A DNA stretch of 64,000 bases from Hysterium pulicare CBS 123377 (lineage: Eukaryota; Ascomycota; Dothideomycetes; Hysteriales; Hysteriaceae). The notes under the pieces were generated by a model that ran no database searches, was not told the origin of the DNA, and saw nothing but the letters and a program-made list of their open reading frames with translations. This document shows positions 9,360 to 20,231 of the stretch, piece by piece. Positions within the stretch are counted from its first letter, which is position 1, and each line of letters starts with the position of its first letter. The translations under genes and the position numbers were made by a program. The stretch lies in NCBI GenBank assembly GCA_000467715.1, contig AJFK01000206.1, forward strand, positions 88,799 to 152,798, given 5' to 3'.

Positions 9360-11015
9360 ATGTCCAAATCTACCACCAAAGACATCATCATCGTGGGAGG
9401 CGGCATTGCCGGCTGTGTGCTCGCCTCTCGGTTGCACGAGAAGGACCCTTCTTTAAAAATTCTCTTCATCGAAGCCGGTAAAGACGTTGTCGGACATCCT
9501 CTAACCTCTTCCCCACTTGCTTGCTTCGGCTGCCACTTTTCAGAGCTGGATTGGGCGTACTCGACGGTACCTCAAACCCATCTAGATGGCCGTCCTCGCT
9601 ATGCGGCAGCAGGCAAAGCCCTTTCGGGCGGCAGTGCCGTAAATTACGGCACATGGACCCGTGGAAATGCCGCCGACTACAATGCCTGGGCGAAACTGGT
9701 CGGCGATGATGCATGGAGCTATGAAGGACTTGAGCCCTATTTTCGAAAGACAGAGAACCATTATGACCAGATGGCGAGCTCATTGCAAAATGAGCATGGC
9801 TTTGACGGCCCTATTCACACAGCGTCTATCTCTTCCAGTAGTAGCGCGAGAAGGTATCCTTTGAAGGATCAATTGCGTTCTGCATGGGCACAAATTGGCG
9901 TTAAGGATATCCCTGATGCTAATGCTGGATCTCCACTCGGGCTGGCTGAACTCATAGAGAATTGGCGGGGCGGTCAGCGACAACTCGCTAGTCAAGTGTA
10001 TGACCTTAGTGGAGTTGAGATAATGACCGAAACTGTAGTGAGGCGCGTCATTATCGAAGAGCGTGAGGGTTCTAAAATCGCTACTGGAGTTGAAATGATG
10101 AACGGAAGTACCCTAGCCTCCAAGGAGGTCATCGTCTCTGCCGGCGCATATCGAACACCGCAAGTTCTCATGCTCTCTGGGATTGGGCCTACGACCGAAT
10201 TAGCGAAACATAATATCTCGCAAATAGTCGATTCCCCGGTAGGCCAAAACTTCCACGATCATCTTGCCGTCTGCCAGTGGTGGAAACTTCGCAACCCGGA
10301 ACTGGGACTGTCGATGGGAACCCCCAAATGGATAGACCCTGCATTCTTTGTTGGACTACCATGTGACTGGATTGTAACCCAACAAGTCCCAGCCGAACTG
10401 CTGGAGAAAGCAATACAAGCCGACGGCGATCAAGTCGACGGAATATCTCTTCTGGCACCCGATACCTGCCACACAGAGACCGTCATTGTGTATGCACCCG
10501 CAGGTGCCCAAATAGCAGGCGTCGAGGTGCCGATGGATGGGACATATATCGCATCCGCCGTTCTCGTTATGACTCCCACTTCACGTGGCAGCATTACGCT
10601 TGCCGACACAGACCCGATGACAGCACCAGTTATCAACCCGAATTACTATGCAACAGAAGTGGATCGAGCGCTGATGCGTGCTGGTCTGAGAAGTGTCATG
10701 CAGGTACTTCAAGACACAGCTGAAGGCCGCGATATCGTCGAGTCTGAGCTTGCGCCTAGTGGGCTGGGAAACTTGACCGCAAAATCAACGGATAAGGAAA
10801 TAGATGAGCGGGTCGCTCGTGTTGGGAATACTTTCTATCACGCTGCCGGTTCGGCCTCTATGGGTAAGGTTGTGGATACCAGGCTAAAAGTTAAAGGAGT
10901 TGAGGGGCTAAGGGTTGTTGATGCTAGTGTTATTCCCGTTCCTATCACGGCACATTACCAGTGCGCTGTATATGCTTTGGCCGAAAAGGCGGCTGATATA
11001 ATATCTGGTATTTAA
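9360..11015 (+). CDS. GMC-family FAD-dependent oxidoreductase
   Basis: Intronless ORF, 551 aa, within the family's usual 530-620. The N-terminal dinucleotide fold DIIIVGGGIAGCVLASRL (residues 6-23) binds FAD; LFIEAGK supplies the ribose-binding acid. The GMC signature region is around GKALSGGSAVNYGTWTRG, and the second signature is SAGAYRTPQVLMLSGIGP. At the C-terminus, FYHAAGSASMGKVVDTRLKV contributes the first active-site His and VIPVPITAHYQCAVYALAE the second. The family oxidises alcohols (glucose, choline, aryl alcohols, hydroxymethyl groups) with O2 or other acceptors; the substrate cannot be read here. No signal peptide is visible, so it is probably intracellular. Its neighbour is the broken O-methyltransferase, the kind of partner seen in metabolite clusters. 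It is too short and divergent for a peroxisomal methanol oxidase. Confidence 0.93.
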   Translation: MSKSTTKDIIIVGGGIAGCVLASRLHEKDPSLKILFIEAGKDVVGHPLTSSPLACFGCHFSELDWAYSTVPQTHLDGRPRYAAAGKALSGGSAVNYGTWTRGNAADYNAWAKLVGDDAWSYEGLEPYFRKTENHYDQMASSLQNEHGFDGPIHTASISSSSSARRYPLKDQLRSAWAQIGVKDIPDANAGSPLGLAELIENWRGGQRQLASQVYDLSGVEIMTETVVRRVIIEEREGSKIATGVEMMNGSTLASKEVIVSAGAYRTPQVLMLSGIGPTTELAKHNISQIVDSPVGQNFHDHLAVCQWWKLRNPELGLSMGTPKWIDPAFFVGLPCDWIVTQQVPAELLEKAIQADGDQVDGISLLAPDTCHTETVIVYAPAGAQIAGVEVPMDGTYIASAVLVMTPTSRGSITLADTDPMTAPVINPNYYATEVDRALMRAGLRSVMQVLQDTAEGRDIVESELAPSGLGNLTAKSTDKEIDERVARVGNTFYHAAGSASMGKVVDTRLKVKGVEGLRVVDASVIPVPITAHYQCAVYALAEKAADIISGI

Positions 11016-11543
11016 TTGGGGGAGGGAGGGGGAGGGCTTAGGTCACGATTATTGATCAAATAATGCAAATGAGGAACTTCAAGTTTTAACAAATCCCGTC
11101 TCTAGCCGTGCACCAAATTATTCATAATGGCACGCCCTTTCAGTTAGAACATGGTCACAAATATCTTAACATGTGAGTGGTGATTTTTTTCGTATCATTA
11201 ACTAACATTGTGTCGGAATATTCTAGTCCTTCAAGCAAACATCAGCAGCAAACATTGATGATGGGCTATATCAGCCACCCAATATCCTTCATCAAAGAAT
11301 CATAGCTTTACGTTCAACACATTGTGCATTTGTGAATTGGAGATGGCTGCACTTTCAAGTTTATCCAAACCCCGAATTGATATTCGACACTTGAGTATAG
11401 GGTGTTTCATTCACTGCAAATGGCTATGTCCTCTTTCATCATATAATGATTTCCGTTGCCTATAAAATCTGCTTACGCTCCCCTTTAAACCTCATTTCCC
11501 TACCCACTCAAACCAACAACTTCCTCGCCAACTTTCTGCAACC
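11016..11543. other. Intergenic
   Basis: Between the GMC gene and family copy 3. A/T-rich stretches, no gene seen. Confidence 0.5.
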
Positions 11544-12324
11544 ATGGCAGATAATACAAATCCACCATCGGGCCCGATTGTCGTACAGCCGACAGATTCT
11601 TGCTCCAACTTGCAGTTCCTCCCGCTCCTTGCTTTGACTTCCTCCACCTACCAAAGAACTTAGGCTTATGGTATACGACCGGTTGCCGTACTCTGTCAAA
11701 CACAAAGTCCCCGAGTGGGTCTATCAATCAAATTTGGACCCAGTTCCTGTAGCTTTCTTCGTAGAGAGCCGTCTCGAGTTGTCTCTTTTACAGACCTGCC
11801 GCGTTATTTATGACGAAGCTGGTCCCATCATACGACGTATGGACAAGGTTATTCCAAAGTCTCGGTTCTTTCTGCCACTTCTTGAAGATGAGAAATTTAA
11901 CGAACGCGCCCGGTTCTATATGAAGTATGTAAGGTTCATTGGTCATTATACATTGAAACGAGAATTCCGCCTTGCCGGTGCGAAACTACAACCTCTTTTC
12001 GATGCGGCGAAGGAAGCAGGAAGGCTGGACGTGGCTATTTATGTGCCGAATCGAATTAAGGACAAACAATCTACTCTTGGATTGCTACGGCGGCTGGTCG
12101 ACTGTCTCGAAGGGTACCGAATTGAAGAAATTGGTGTGAAGCTTTCAATTCATATCCAGAATCTAGAGATTAAAGGTGTGAAAGGTAACTTCAGTTACTC
12201 ACTTTTGGCGACAAATCAAGTAGAATCCTTTGGTTCCACATTTAGAGTTGCTAAGGAAATCTCGGTAGTGGACTGGGAAGCATACTGGGGAGTGGCTGAC
12301 TTGGAATCAGTGGGATGGGACTGA
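11544..12324 (+). pseudogene. LPKE-RLMVYE family copy 3, frameshifted
   Basis: Third local copy. An ATG at 11544 opens MADNTNPPSGPIVVQPTDS but runs to a stop at 11655-11657. The head motif FDFLHLPK is read in a second frame at 11633, and RLMVYDRLPYSVKHKVPE is in the third frame from 11668, so two shifts fall within about 50 bp; the second lies inside the LPKE-RL motif and looks like a single lost base. From 11668 the frame is open for 218 aa with the family blocks LSLLQTCRVIYDEA and VVDWEAYWGVADLESVGWD. Initiation at 11668 would give a headless protein. I read it as a recent pseudogene; a sequencing error at one of the two positions is possible. Confidence 0.7.
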
Positions 12325-12791
12325 AGATGGTATGGCGAGCGTGCAAGATGAAAAGTGAAGGACTTGACTGGCGCAAGGCGTTGGGCCACAAGACTACTAG
12401 GACTTAGCCGCTTTCTACTTGAGAGACTTGGCTCACTGAATCATTTAGTGTGCAGTATATTTAGTGAATTCAAATGTACCTACATTCACTGACAGTAACT
12501 CCTCTCTACTTAACCATTCTTCAATTGCCTGTCTTCTGTTTATGCCACACAACAACCACGGAGAAGTTTTCTTCTACCACATGGAAAATGGGCCTGCACC
12601 TGGTTTCAGCTTCAGTAAGTCTCGAAGGTTTACTTCTCTTTCCATGCTAACTCTCTGGATAGAACAGCCGCATATATCCAGACTAACGCACCCTGAAGAA
12701 GATCTTAACAAAATATCCTTCTATATAATACATGTAGGAAAAGAGAACCTGGAATTTTGCAAATCATGACACCCGCTGTGACCCTAAAAGC
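12325..12791. other. Intergenic, convergent
   Basis: Between family copy 3 and the opposing F-box/LRR gene. No supportable gene. Confidence 0.5.
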
Positions 12792-14164
12792 TCAAGTGTC
12801 GGAATTGGACTGGTCGGAGGTATTAGTAGTATCAGTATCGGAAATATCAGAGGGATCGGAAGGCTCAGATGTATCAAAGTTCCCGGAATACTTCTCAACC
12901 ACCAAGTCATCCTCGACTTCTTTCAATTTCTGCTCCATGTTTTCCCCAGGCTGAATATCAACATCCCCGCGGTGACCGTGCAGTCCGAAAGTGGGAAAGA
13001 TAATAATGAGAGCGCCTCCACCCTCCAGTAGCCGGTGAAAAGTCAGATGTGTGAGGACTTTGCATGTACGAACAGTTCGTATCATTTCCGCCCAAGTAAT
13101 CAAATCGTTGTTGAGGCACACGTGTCTCAAACTCAGTACGGTCAAGGCATTACTCCTCTTCTCGATGACTTTTTGCAGTAAATGATTTCGAAATTCAACT
13201 CTGTCTAGCTTGAGTTTGGTCAGGTGAGAAAGTCTTAGAGCCGACATATAATCTAGTTGATAGCGCGAATCTGCGAAGGAGCTGAATCTGATGTGCAATT
13301 CTTCTAGCTTTGGCATCAATTTCAGAAATTCGAGTAGGGTGTCGTCGCGGGTATCCCCTGTGTATCTTGTTAGGGTGGTAATAGCTAATGAGTGTTGAAA
13401 GATTTAATTAATTGATTGATTGAATAGAAAGAAAGAGAGAGAGAGAGAGATGTAGATTCACGACGGGGCAGGCTTGGACAACCAGCTAAGCTGGTTCTAA
13501 TAACGAACCTATCATTGCTTGAACATGACTTACAAGTATCGGCGGAGCAGCACCAGATATTTAAGCGACGCATCCGACAAAGAAACTTTCGTCTAGCTTT
13601 ATGCATATCTAGCACATCGCGGAGAGTTTCGGGACTGATGCCCACCTCGGAGCCAAATCTGCCCCCCTGGACCTCAAACTCGGTGAGACGCAATTGGATC
13701 ACGGATGCAACCTTGAAAAGGACGCTAGCTGTGCCGGCCAAGGAAAGTCGCCCGTCAGCGCGGGCTTTGATGATAATAGACTTGAGGTTGGGTAATTTCG
13801 GAAGCGTAAGGGCGAGCATTGCTGACTCGCCCGCCATTTCGCCGATGTGACGGCCTGAAGAAAGATCAATGGTCCTGAAAATCAAGCGTTCGACTAGCGG
13901 CGCAAAGACTGGATGACGAGATACTGCCATGAGTCTTTCCAGCGAGTCATCGGTAAGATATACATAAAGTTGATTGAATACCGACTCAAATACCGGGCCA
14001 AGACTGTTGCAGATAGTTTTGCAGGTAAGCATAAGGTTCAGGAGTCCCGAAGAGATAAGACGGTTGTCAATGGGATTATAAGCAGATCCCCGTTCTTCAA
14101 CCAGCTGTTCAGCAATTTGCCATAAGATTTCGACCGGTGTATCGAGAATCGAGCGTTGAGTCAT
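12792..14164 (-). CDS. F-box/LRR-like protein, paralogue A
   Basis: Two exons on the minus strand, 14164-13534 and 13357-12792, giving 398 aa. The intron has a GTAAGT donor and a CAG acceptor, and the joined frame reads SADTWDTRDDTLLEFLKLMPKLEELHI. The start is placed at the second Met because the paralogue at 31249 begins at the matching point (MDRPTIPDTPVEVLWQI versus MTQRSILDTPVEILWQI). Order of parts: an F-box-like head with LLNLMLTCKTI, a DSLERLMAVSRHPVFAPLVERL block, then short leucine-rich segments such as LSHLTKLKLDRVEF and ALTVLSLRHVCLNN. The last 40 residues are acidic and Ser/Thr/Asp-rich (SEPSDPSDISDTDTTNTSD), a tail the paralogue lacks. Substrate recruitment to SCF ligases is the family expectation, not shown here. 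Confidence 0.75.
13432..13450. repeat. (GA)n microsatellite in an intron
   Basis: About nine GA/AG units after a GAAA-rich run, inside the single intron (13358-13533) of F-box/LRR paralogue A. Likely length-variable. Confidence 0.85.
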
Positions 14165-14750
14165 GTTCAAGTCTGGGCCGCACAGCAAGCCTGTAACGAC
14201 TCTTCTCGACTGGATGAATACACAATTGAACTTGATGTTATGATTGTAGAGGTGTATCGGATCCTCAGAAGACGTTGGAGTTAAAACAAGACGGATTTCT
14301 CTTAATTCGAGTTAGAGCTGAGAACAAAATCTCATGGGTCCATCTTACCTCGAGGCCGGGAAACCATACGAAATTCCCTTCCTTGTTGATATTGTCGAGA
14401 GGCGAAGACGGGAAGGTCCGAGTTAAAAGTACAATCTCGGCTTAGTATTATTCCGGCCGGGCAGTGTCACACATCAGGCACCCGTAGGCAGCCGCACAAT
14501 AGCGGCCACAAGAACAGTCGGCAAGGAACAATGTCGCACACATATCCTTCATGGCTTCGCACCCGAAATAAGGTGGATAGGTTTCGCTTGGCATTGAGCA
14601 GAGGAGGTCAAAGACCTGGACCTCGGAACCTGATCACGCTTACCGTTAGCTGCCTAGCGCCACCCTTTCCATCTCCACACCTCACATAGGGAACCACACA
14701 TCCATCCTATCTCTTTTAACAGTCCCCTCAAGCCAAAATCAACCACTATA
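14165..14750. other. Intergenic, divergent promoters
   Basis: Lies between the starts of F-box/LRR paralogue A (minus) and the regulator-like gene (plus). I looked for a missing Zn2Cys6 exon for the downstream gene and found no CxxCxxxxxxC pattern in any forward frame. Confidence 0.5.
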
Positions 14751-16414
14751 ATGTTCTCATTTGAGCCCCCATCTAAACGCCGCCGACTCGATGATGGCCC
14801 TCCGCAAGTGCAGCATACGCCCAAGGATGCAGACACTTCCTTCAACTTCATGCTCGACGGCAGCGGCGCAGAATCCGTCTCTCCACTCACGAGCTGGAGT
14901 CTTGATGCCTTTCCGCTTCTGCAGGATCCCGCTTATCTAGCTTCACAGGAAGAGTTTCGGACGTTGCTGTTCTCGACGGCGCAGAGTGCGGCGCCCACGA
15001 GGAGGGCGAGTCCTGTTGGTAGTGCTGAGGTAGGGGATGTGGGCCTTGGTGATGGAGGTGGGGTTAGGATTGGGAGTGGGAGTAGCAGATTGCCTAAGGA
15101 TCACATGAGGCAGGTCCTGGGGAAGGGGAGGAGATTGGAGTATTTCAAAGGGTATGTGGGACAGGTTGCGCCGTGGGTAAGTGAGAGCAGTGGTCACGTG
15201 ACACATGCTCAAAGCTGGAGTGCAAATGATGGGAACTTAGACTAATTCCATGACGTAGCTGGACATGTTCGACTGTCGTCGGGTTTTCGGAATCCAACTA
15301 CCTGCTCATGCTCGAAAATGTCCCCCGCTCCTCTACGCTATTCTTGCGCTGTCCGCGCGACAAGTCGAACAAAAAGAAGGCAAACAGGATTCATTCGACA
15401 GCTTGGAGCTGTACCAGGAGGCAATACGGCTCCTTACACCACTTCTTCAAGTCCGAGATCCAGATGTGATTCCAATATGCGTCATCCTATGTTGCATGGA
15501 GATGATGTCTGCAAGTGAACAAGATTGGCGGAAGCATCTTGAAGGATGCGCGGCCCTCTTCGACTCTTTTGGCGTCAACGGCTTCAGTGATCCATTATTA
15601 CGAGGGGTGTTTTGGTGCTACGCTCGAATGGGTCAGTACTTCGTATCCTATTTTGAAGAACGGAAAGGGTCACTAACCCGATTAAGATCTTTGTGGTGCA
15701 TTGATGTCCGATGGTACACAGAGTACACTGATAGAGCCGTCTAAATGGCTGCCTCTAGGAGCGCCCGAAGATGAGGCGCGGCAGCTATTCCACCACTCGA
15801 ACTCGGCTGATATGCATGCCAACTACGCCGTATATCTTTGTGCTCGAACGTGCGAGCTCATCTCGGATAGGACCAAGTATGTTGAGCTTGGAGAGGAAAA
15901 TGGCTGCACAGCCGATGTTTTCTTGGACAGGTGGAAGAGGCTCTGGGAAGAACTCCAATGCTGGCAGAGCGATCGGCCAAAGGAGCTGGTACCAGTGCAA
16001 ACTATCGAGTCCAAGCCGTTTCCGTACATACTTTTCGTACACTGGGCGGCAATATCTTCGAACCAGCTCCATCACACGTCTTGTATTCTTCTTCTCAACA
16101 TGATTCCAAAGTCAATGGTTGCGGAATTCGGACGTTCAGATCTTACTTTGGCACATGCGCGAAGGATTTGCGGAATCTCCTTGACGAATCCTCATGAAGG
16201 ATGTTTAAACAATGCCATACAGCCGTTGTGGATTGCAGGTCGGTTGTTCAGCCACAGATCTGAGCATGCCTTACTGGTCAAGCTCATAAAAGGTATCGAG
16301 AATTTGACGGGATGGGCAATGAGCTGGCGACTCCGAGACCTCGAGCGTACATGGGGCTACAAGATTCGGAGGGTCCGCGCAGGTGTAGTGGATGAACTGA
16401 CATCCACAGCCTAA
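14751..16414 (+). CDS. Fungal_trans_2-type regulator-like protein without zinc cluster
   Basis: Three exons, 14751-15176, 15259-15631 and 15687-16414, giving 508 aa. The N-terminus FEPPSKRRRLDDGPP has a basic, NLS-like patch, followed by a Ser/Gly-rich linker. From YVGQVAPW|LDMFDCRRVFGIQLP onward the protein matches the middle-homology region of ARCA-like regulators (Fungal_trans_2): PPLLYAILALSARQVEQ, LYQEAIRLLTPLLQ, CVILCCMEMMS, HLEGCAALFDSFG, FWCYARMDLCGAL, SNQLHHTSCILLLNMIP and LTGWAMSWRLRDLERTWGY. It lacks the N-terminal Zn2Cys6 DNA-binding domain. Intron 1 falls between PW and LDM, the same place as in the opposing gene at 16451. It is either a truncated paralogue or a partner that does not bind DNA itself. 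Confidence 0.8.
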
Positions 16415-16450
16415 GCCGTCGTCGTGGGCTCGGTAGCTACCGGGACATGA

Positions 16451-18737
16451 TTATCCGTAACCATAAGCAGCCCAGCTATCTTGTAATGTAGACAACGCAT
16501 CTCTAATGTCGAATGCCGTCAGTATTCTGATACGCTCAAATGCATCGAGCAGCGTCCGTTGTTGAGATTCGTGAGTCATCCGCCGAGCTGCCACAAGTAA
16601 AGATGCAATCAAGCATGGATCCCAGTTCTCGCGGCGGTCATTATTCAGTGCAATGCCGCACAATCTCTCCGCATGCCATAATGGTGAGATGCAGGATGGG
16701 CCGCCTGTAATTCGTAATGTCCTTGGCTTGTGAAGCAGAAGAATAAGCATCGCTGTATGGTACAGTTGATTGCCAGATATACCAGCTCCATTTGTGAAGA
16801 CAATTGTCGGGAAAGCACTGTCATCCGGTGGTTCGAGCTCCACTGCGGGCTGAAATTCTTCCGGGCGCGACTTAAACCACACTTCGAGCTCCCGGAGAAG
16901 CGCACTCCATCTGTCGACTAGATTCCCTCCAGCTGGCGGGGCTGTTGTAGCATAGGCAACATTGACAGCAAAGATACAAAGGAACAGCGCCTTTTGCGCA
17001 TATTGGAACAATCTTTCGGTGATTTCGTTCATCGATTGCTCATGACTAATATCGTGTATTGAGCTTCGTGTGGACTCTTCTCCGAACAAGGCTGCGCTTA
17101 GCTCTGGAATGGACCAAAAGTTAGCTGATACTCAATCGATGTTCGATCTCGCCACGCCCATCATACAATTTACAAAGAACATTTGCTCACCTAGTCTTGC
17201 TACAAGACAGTAAGTCGACGTCTGCAATCGAGACTGACATGAAGATATAGTCAGCCAGATATTATACGGAATGGCTGAACTGATTGCTGAGTGATCTTGC
17301 CACGCCCCTGATATGTCTGGCAAGAATCGTTGCAACATCCGAAGTAACGCTAAGACCGTTCTGATCAATGTGTCTTCCGCCAGCACCTCTTCGGTCTTTG
17401 AAAGCTGCAAGAAATGTTGGGCCTCGGCGCCGTTCGAGCTCCCAGTAGTCAAAGCATCAAGCGAGTCCGCGGAGAGAGCTAGCAATGCTAAGCGCACGGC
17501 TCTAGATTCCATGGCCAATTGTGGTATCTTAATCCCAAATTCCTGCTTCATGTCGTACATATCCAGCTATCATAATGTCAATTAAGAAAACCAGTTTCAG
17601 GGCGAGATGTACTGACCCATGGAGCTATTTCATATCGGTAGTGCCTGAGGAGATGAAGGCCGCGTTCGCCCGAAAGACTTTCTCTTTCTCGGTCTAAATA
17701 CCGGTCATCCGCGTTTGAAATTAAGGAAGAACCAGTCCATCGCATACCACGTGGCGACGTTTCTGATGTATCCTGAACATTCCGCCTTGAGTGAGGGGAC
17801 GCTTGCGTTTCCTCGCCTCTCAGTAGAGGTGGGTCAATGATCGATGAAGCTACATCACTAGTAGTATGGTTCCTATTTCCCAGAGCAAGTAAGCCATCCA
17901 ACGCAGACTCGTAGCGGTCGCCATCCATCATTGAGATACTGCCGTCCGTAGGTTCTATGCGAACGTTTTGCTGGGCATTTTGGACGTCATACGGTGCCCA
18001 TAGGTCCAGATCGAGGATGTTTCTGCGATCTTCGATACCCAAAGTCTCTTCTAAGCTTAGTTCTAGGTGCCCATTCTCAGGCAAAACATCTTGATTGGAG
18101 GGTACTTCTTGGAGAGGATGCATTTGATTGGGTGCTTGGGCCATGTCTTGACCAACATGGCTGCTGTTCGCTACGAAAGTTGTGTCTGATTGAGGAGATG
18201 GAAGTGTCTGTATTTCTGAAGATTCTGCCCCCTCCAAATGCTCCTCTTGGAGCTCATCTCGACTGAGGTCATCGTCATTAGACGATGAGGGAACCTCCGT
18301 ATTCTGCCCGTTGATTACATCCCGACGAGGTGCCTCGTTGATGAACTATGATATTCATGAGTAACTGATGCAAATGGGCATTTAGACACCACCAATCATT
18401 TCGCCAATAGCGATAGCACACAAACTGCAACTTACACTAAGATTGATGTATTGCGGTGTCCGTGCCGACGATGATGGCTCGGATGTAAGAACAGTGTACG
18501 TGTTCCTCTCGAGGAAAGTCAGACCGGAGGCATACTTGCATTCGAAGTCCTTGGAGATGCAATTGCGGCATCTTGGTTTGCTTTCATCGCCTACCGTTGT
18601 CATTGATGAGTCGTCTGATCCTGGAGACTCTGCATGCTCCACTTACACTTCCGCCTTCTAGCACGACACTTGAGACACCCTGTCCTGGCTCGCTTCTTGC
18701 GCGTTACAGGAGGCTCGCCGGTATTCTGCTCAAGCAT
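16451..18737 (-). CDS. Zn2Cys6 transcription factor (Fungal_trans_2, ARCA-like)
   Basis: Five exons on the minus strand: 18737-18647, 18590-18436, 18345-17617, 17566-17191, 17103-16451; all phases agree and give 667 aa. The start MLEQNTGEPPVTRKKRARTG leads into a canonical binuclear cluster with cysteines at about 21, 24, 31, 38, 41 and 48; its codons are split by intron 1, so no single frame shows it. A long acidic, Ser-rich linker follows, then the Fungal_trans_2 region beginning HYRYEIAPW|LDMYDMKQEFGIKIP and ending TAFDIRDALSTLQDSWAAY. Such proteins bind CGG-type sites and control catabolic or metabolite genes. Its stop lies 36 bp from the stop of the related gene at 14751, so the transcripts probably overlap. 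It points away from the sugar genes but is their nearest regulator. Confidence 0.88.
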
Positions 18738-19136
18738 AGATGTGTGGAATCGAGAGATGAATGTCGAGGTCCAGAAGTTGCGCCAAGCTTTCTGCGCTTC
18801 TCGCTGCCAATTCTGACGGGGTTAAGGGTGGAGATGGGCGCCGAGTGCCGAGGTTGTGCCATGGAGTGGTGTGATTGGTGGAGGTTGTAGCACAGAGATT
18901 CTTATTAATATTTTGGACTTCATAATTTGCGAGTCTCAACGTTGTTCTCGAAGATACGTCCAATCATCCGTACTGTCAAGTCCAAATAAGGGCTAGTCAT
19001 TCATGAATGCTTCTATCAGGCGCACAATTCACTGGGTTATGGCTTTGCAATCAATTGGTATCGTAAGATAAATAATGTTTTACTTTTACATTAAAGATAC
19101 TATAGACGGCATTGAACTCTCGCCGGATTCCCAGGC
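18738..19136. other. Intergenic
   Basis: Upstream region of the Zn2Cys6 gene and downstream region of the aldose reductase gene. No gene seen. Confidence 0.5.
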
Positions 19137-20231
19137 CTAAGCGAAGATCCTCAATGGCTTGTGCAGATAGAATCCAGGGTCATTGAATCTTAACCCCTTG
19201 TCCAGAGCACTGATCGCTTCAATCTCTTCTTTCTTTAGCTCAAAGTCCGTAACCTCCAAGTTCTGCTGTAGTCTGTTGACGTTGTTTGATTTCGGGATAA
19301 CTGCAATGTTCCTCTGCGTCGCCCACCTCAACAGCACCTGAGCGGGAGTCTTCCCTACGCGCTCCGCGGCCTTCTTCACGACATCCTGGTCAAATAGAAG
19401 CGTAAGATTCTGCGCTCGCTTTCGGAACGCGGGTGGCAGCTCCAAGAACGATTGTGGGCCAAATGAGGAGTACGCGGTAACGATGATGTTGTTCTCTTGC
19501 GCAAGCTCAACGAGTTCGGGCTGTACTAGGTAAGGATGGTGCTCAATTTGGAGAGATGAGATGGGGTGGCGGGCGTAGCGTTCGATGTCGTAGATGGTCT
19601 GGCCTTGGGCATTCGAGATACCAATGGATTTAGCGATGCCTGAATCGACGACTTCCTCGAGGGTTTGCCAGGTTTCTTGGAGGGGAACCTTGGCCGTGCG
19701 AATCTCCTTTTGCTCGGCATCCAGCCACCATCCCTAAAGTCATGGTTGTAAGACTATGTTCTCCCATATGAAGACAATCATAATGGACTTACTGGGTATC
19801 TCAGCTTCTCTGGCTCAATGTACTCCAGCGCGACGGGGAAGTGAATCAGGTACAGATCGATATAACCCAGTCCCCAAGCCTCGTTCTGAGACTTCGCGAA
19901 TTGCAGTGCATGCTCTCGTTTGTGGTAGTTGTTCCAAAGCTTTGTGGTTACAAAGACGTCTTCACGCTTGACGAGACCTTCGTCAATAGCACGCTTGATA
20001 CCCTGACCGGCCTCTTTTTCATTCTGGTAGTCATACGCTCCATCGAAGAGACGGTAGCCGACTTTGATAGCCTGTGAGCGGCAATTAGGTATACCATCTA
20101 GAATGTTTAGATGACGGGAGACGTACATTATAAACAGTGTCCGCAGCTTGATCGGCAGGAACCTTCCACAGACCGAAGCCTACGAGGGGCATCTTGTGCC
20201 CCGAGGCCAAAGTTACAGTGTCGACGACCAT
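19137..20231 (-). CDS. XYL1: NAD(P)H-dependent aldose (D-xylose) reductase
   Basis: Reduces D-xylose and L-arabinose to the pentitols; cytosolic aldo-keto reductase. Three exons, 20231-20127, 20071-19793, 19733-19137, giving 326 aa, the usual length. The start [20 protein letters not shown] matches the family. The catalytic tetrad is visible: Asp45 and Tyr50 in [16 protein letters not shown], Lys79 in VTTKLW, His112 in [23 protein letters not shown] and the cofactor loop [10 protein letters not shown] near the C-terminus are typical of xylose reductases, as is LRFNDPGFY. Tandem on the same strand is the LAD-like gene, so reductase and polyol dehydrogenase are neighbours. Substrate specificity between xylose and other aldoses is inferred from family resemblance. 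Confidence 0.92.

Noticed and set aside
9360-11015. GMC gene as a methanol oxidase to pair with the DHAS-type enzyme
   Set aside because: At 551 aa it is shorter than alcohol oxidase and has no PTS1; it resembles the general aryl-alcohol/choline dehydrogenase-like branch.
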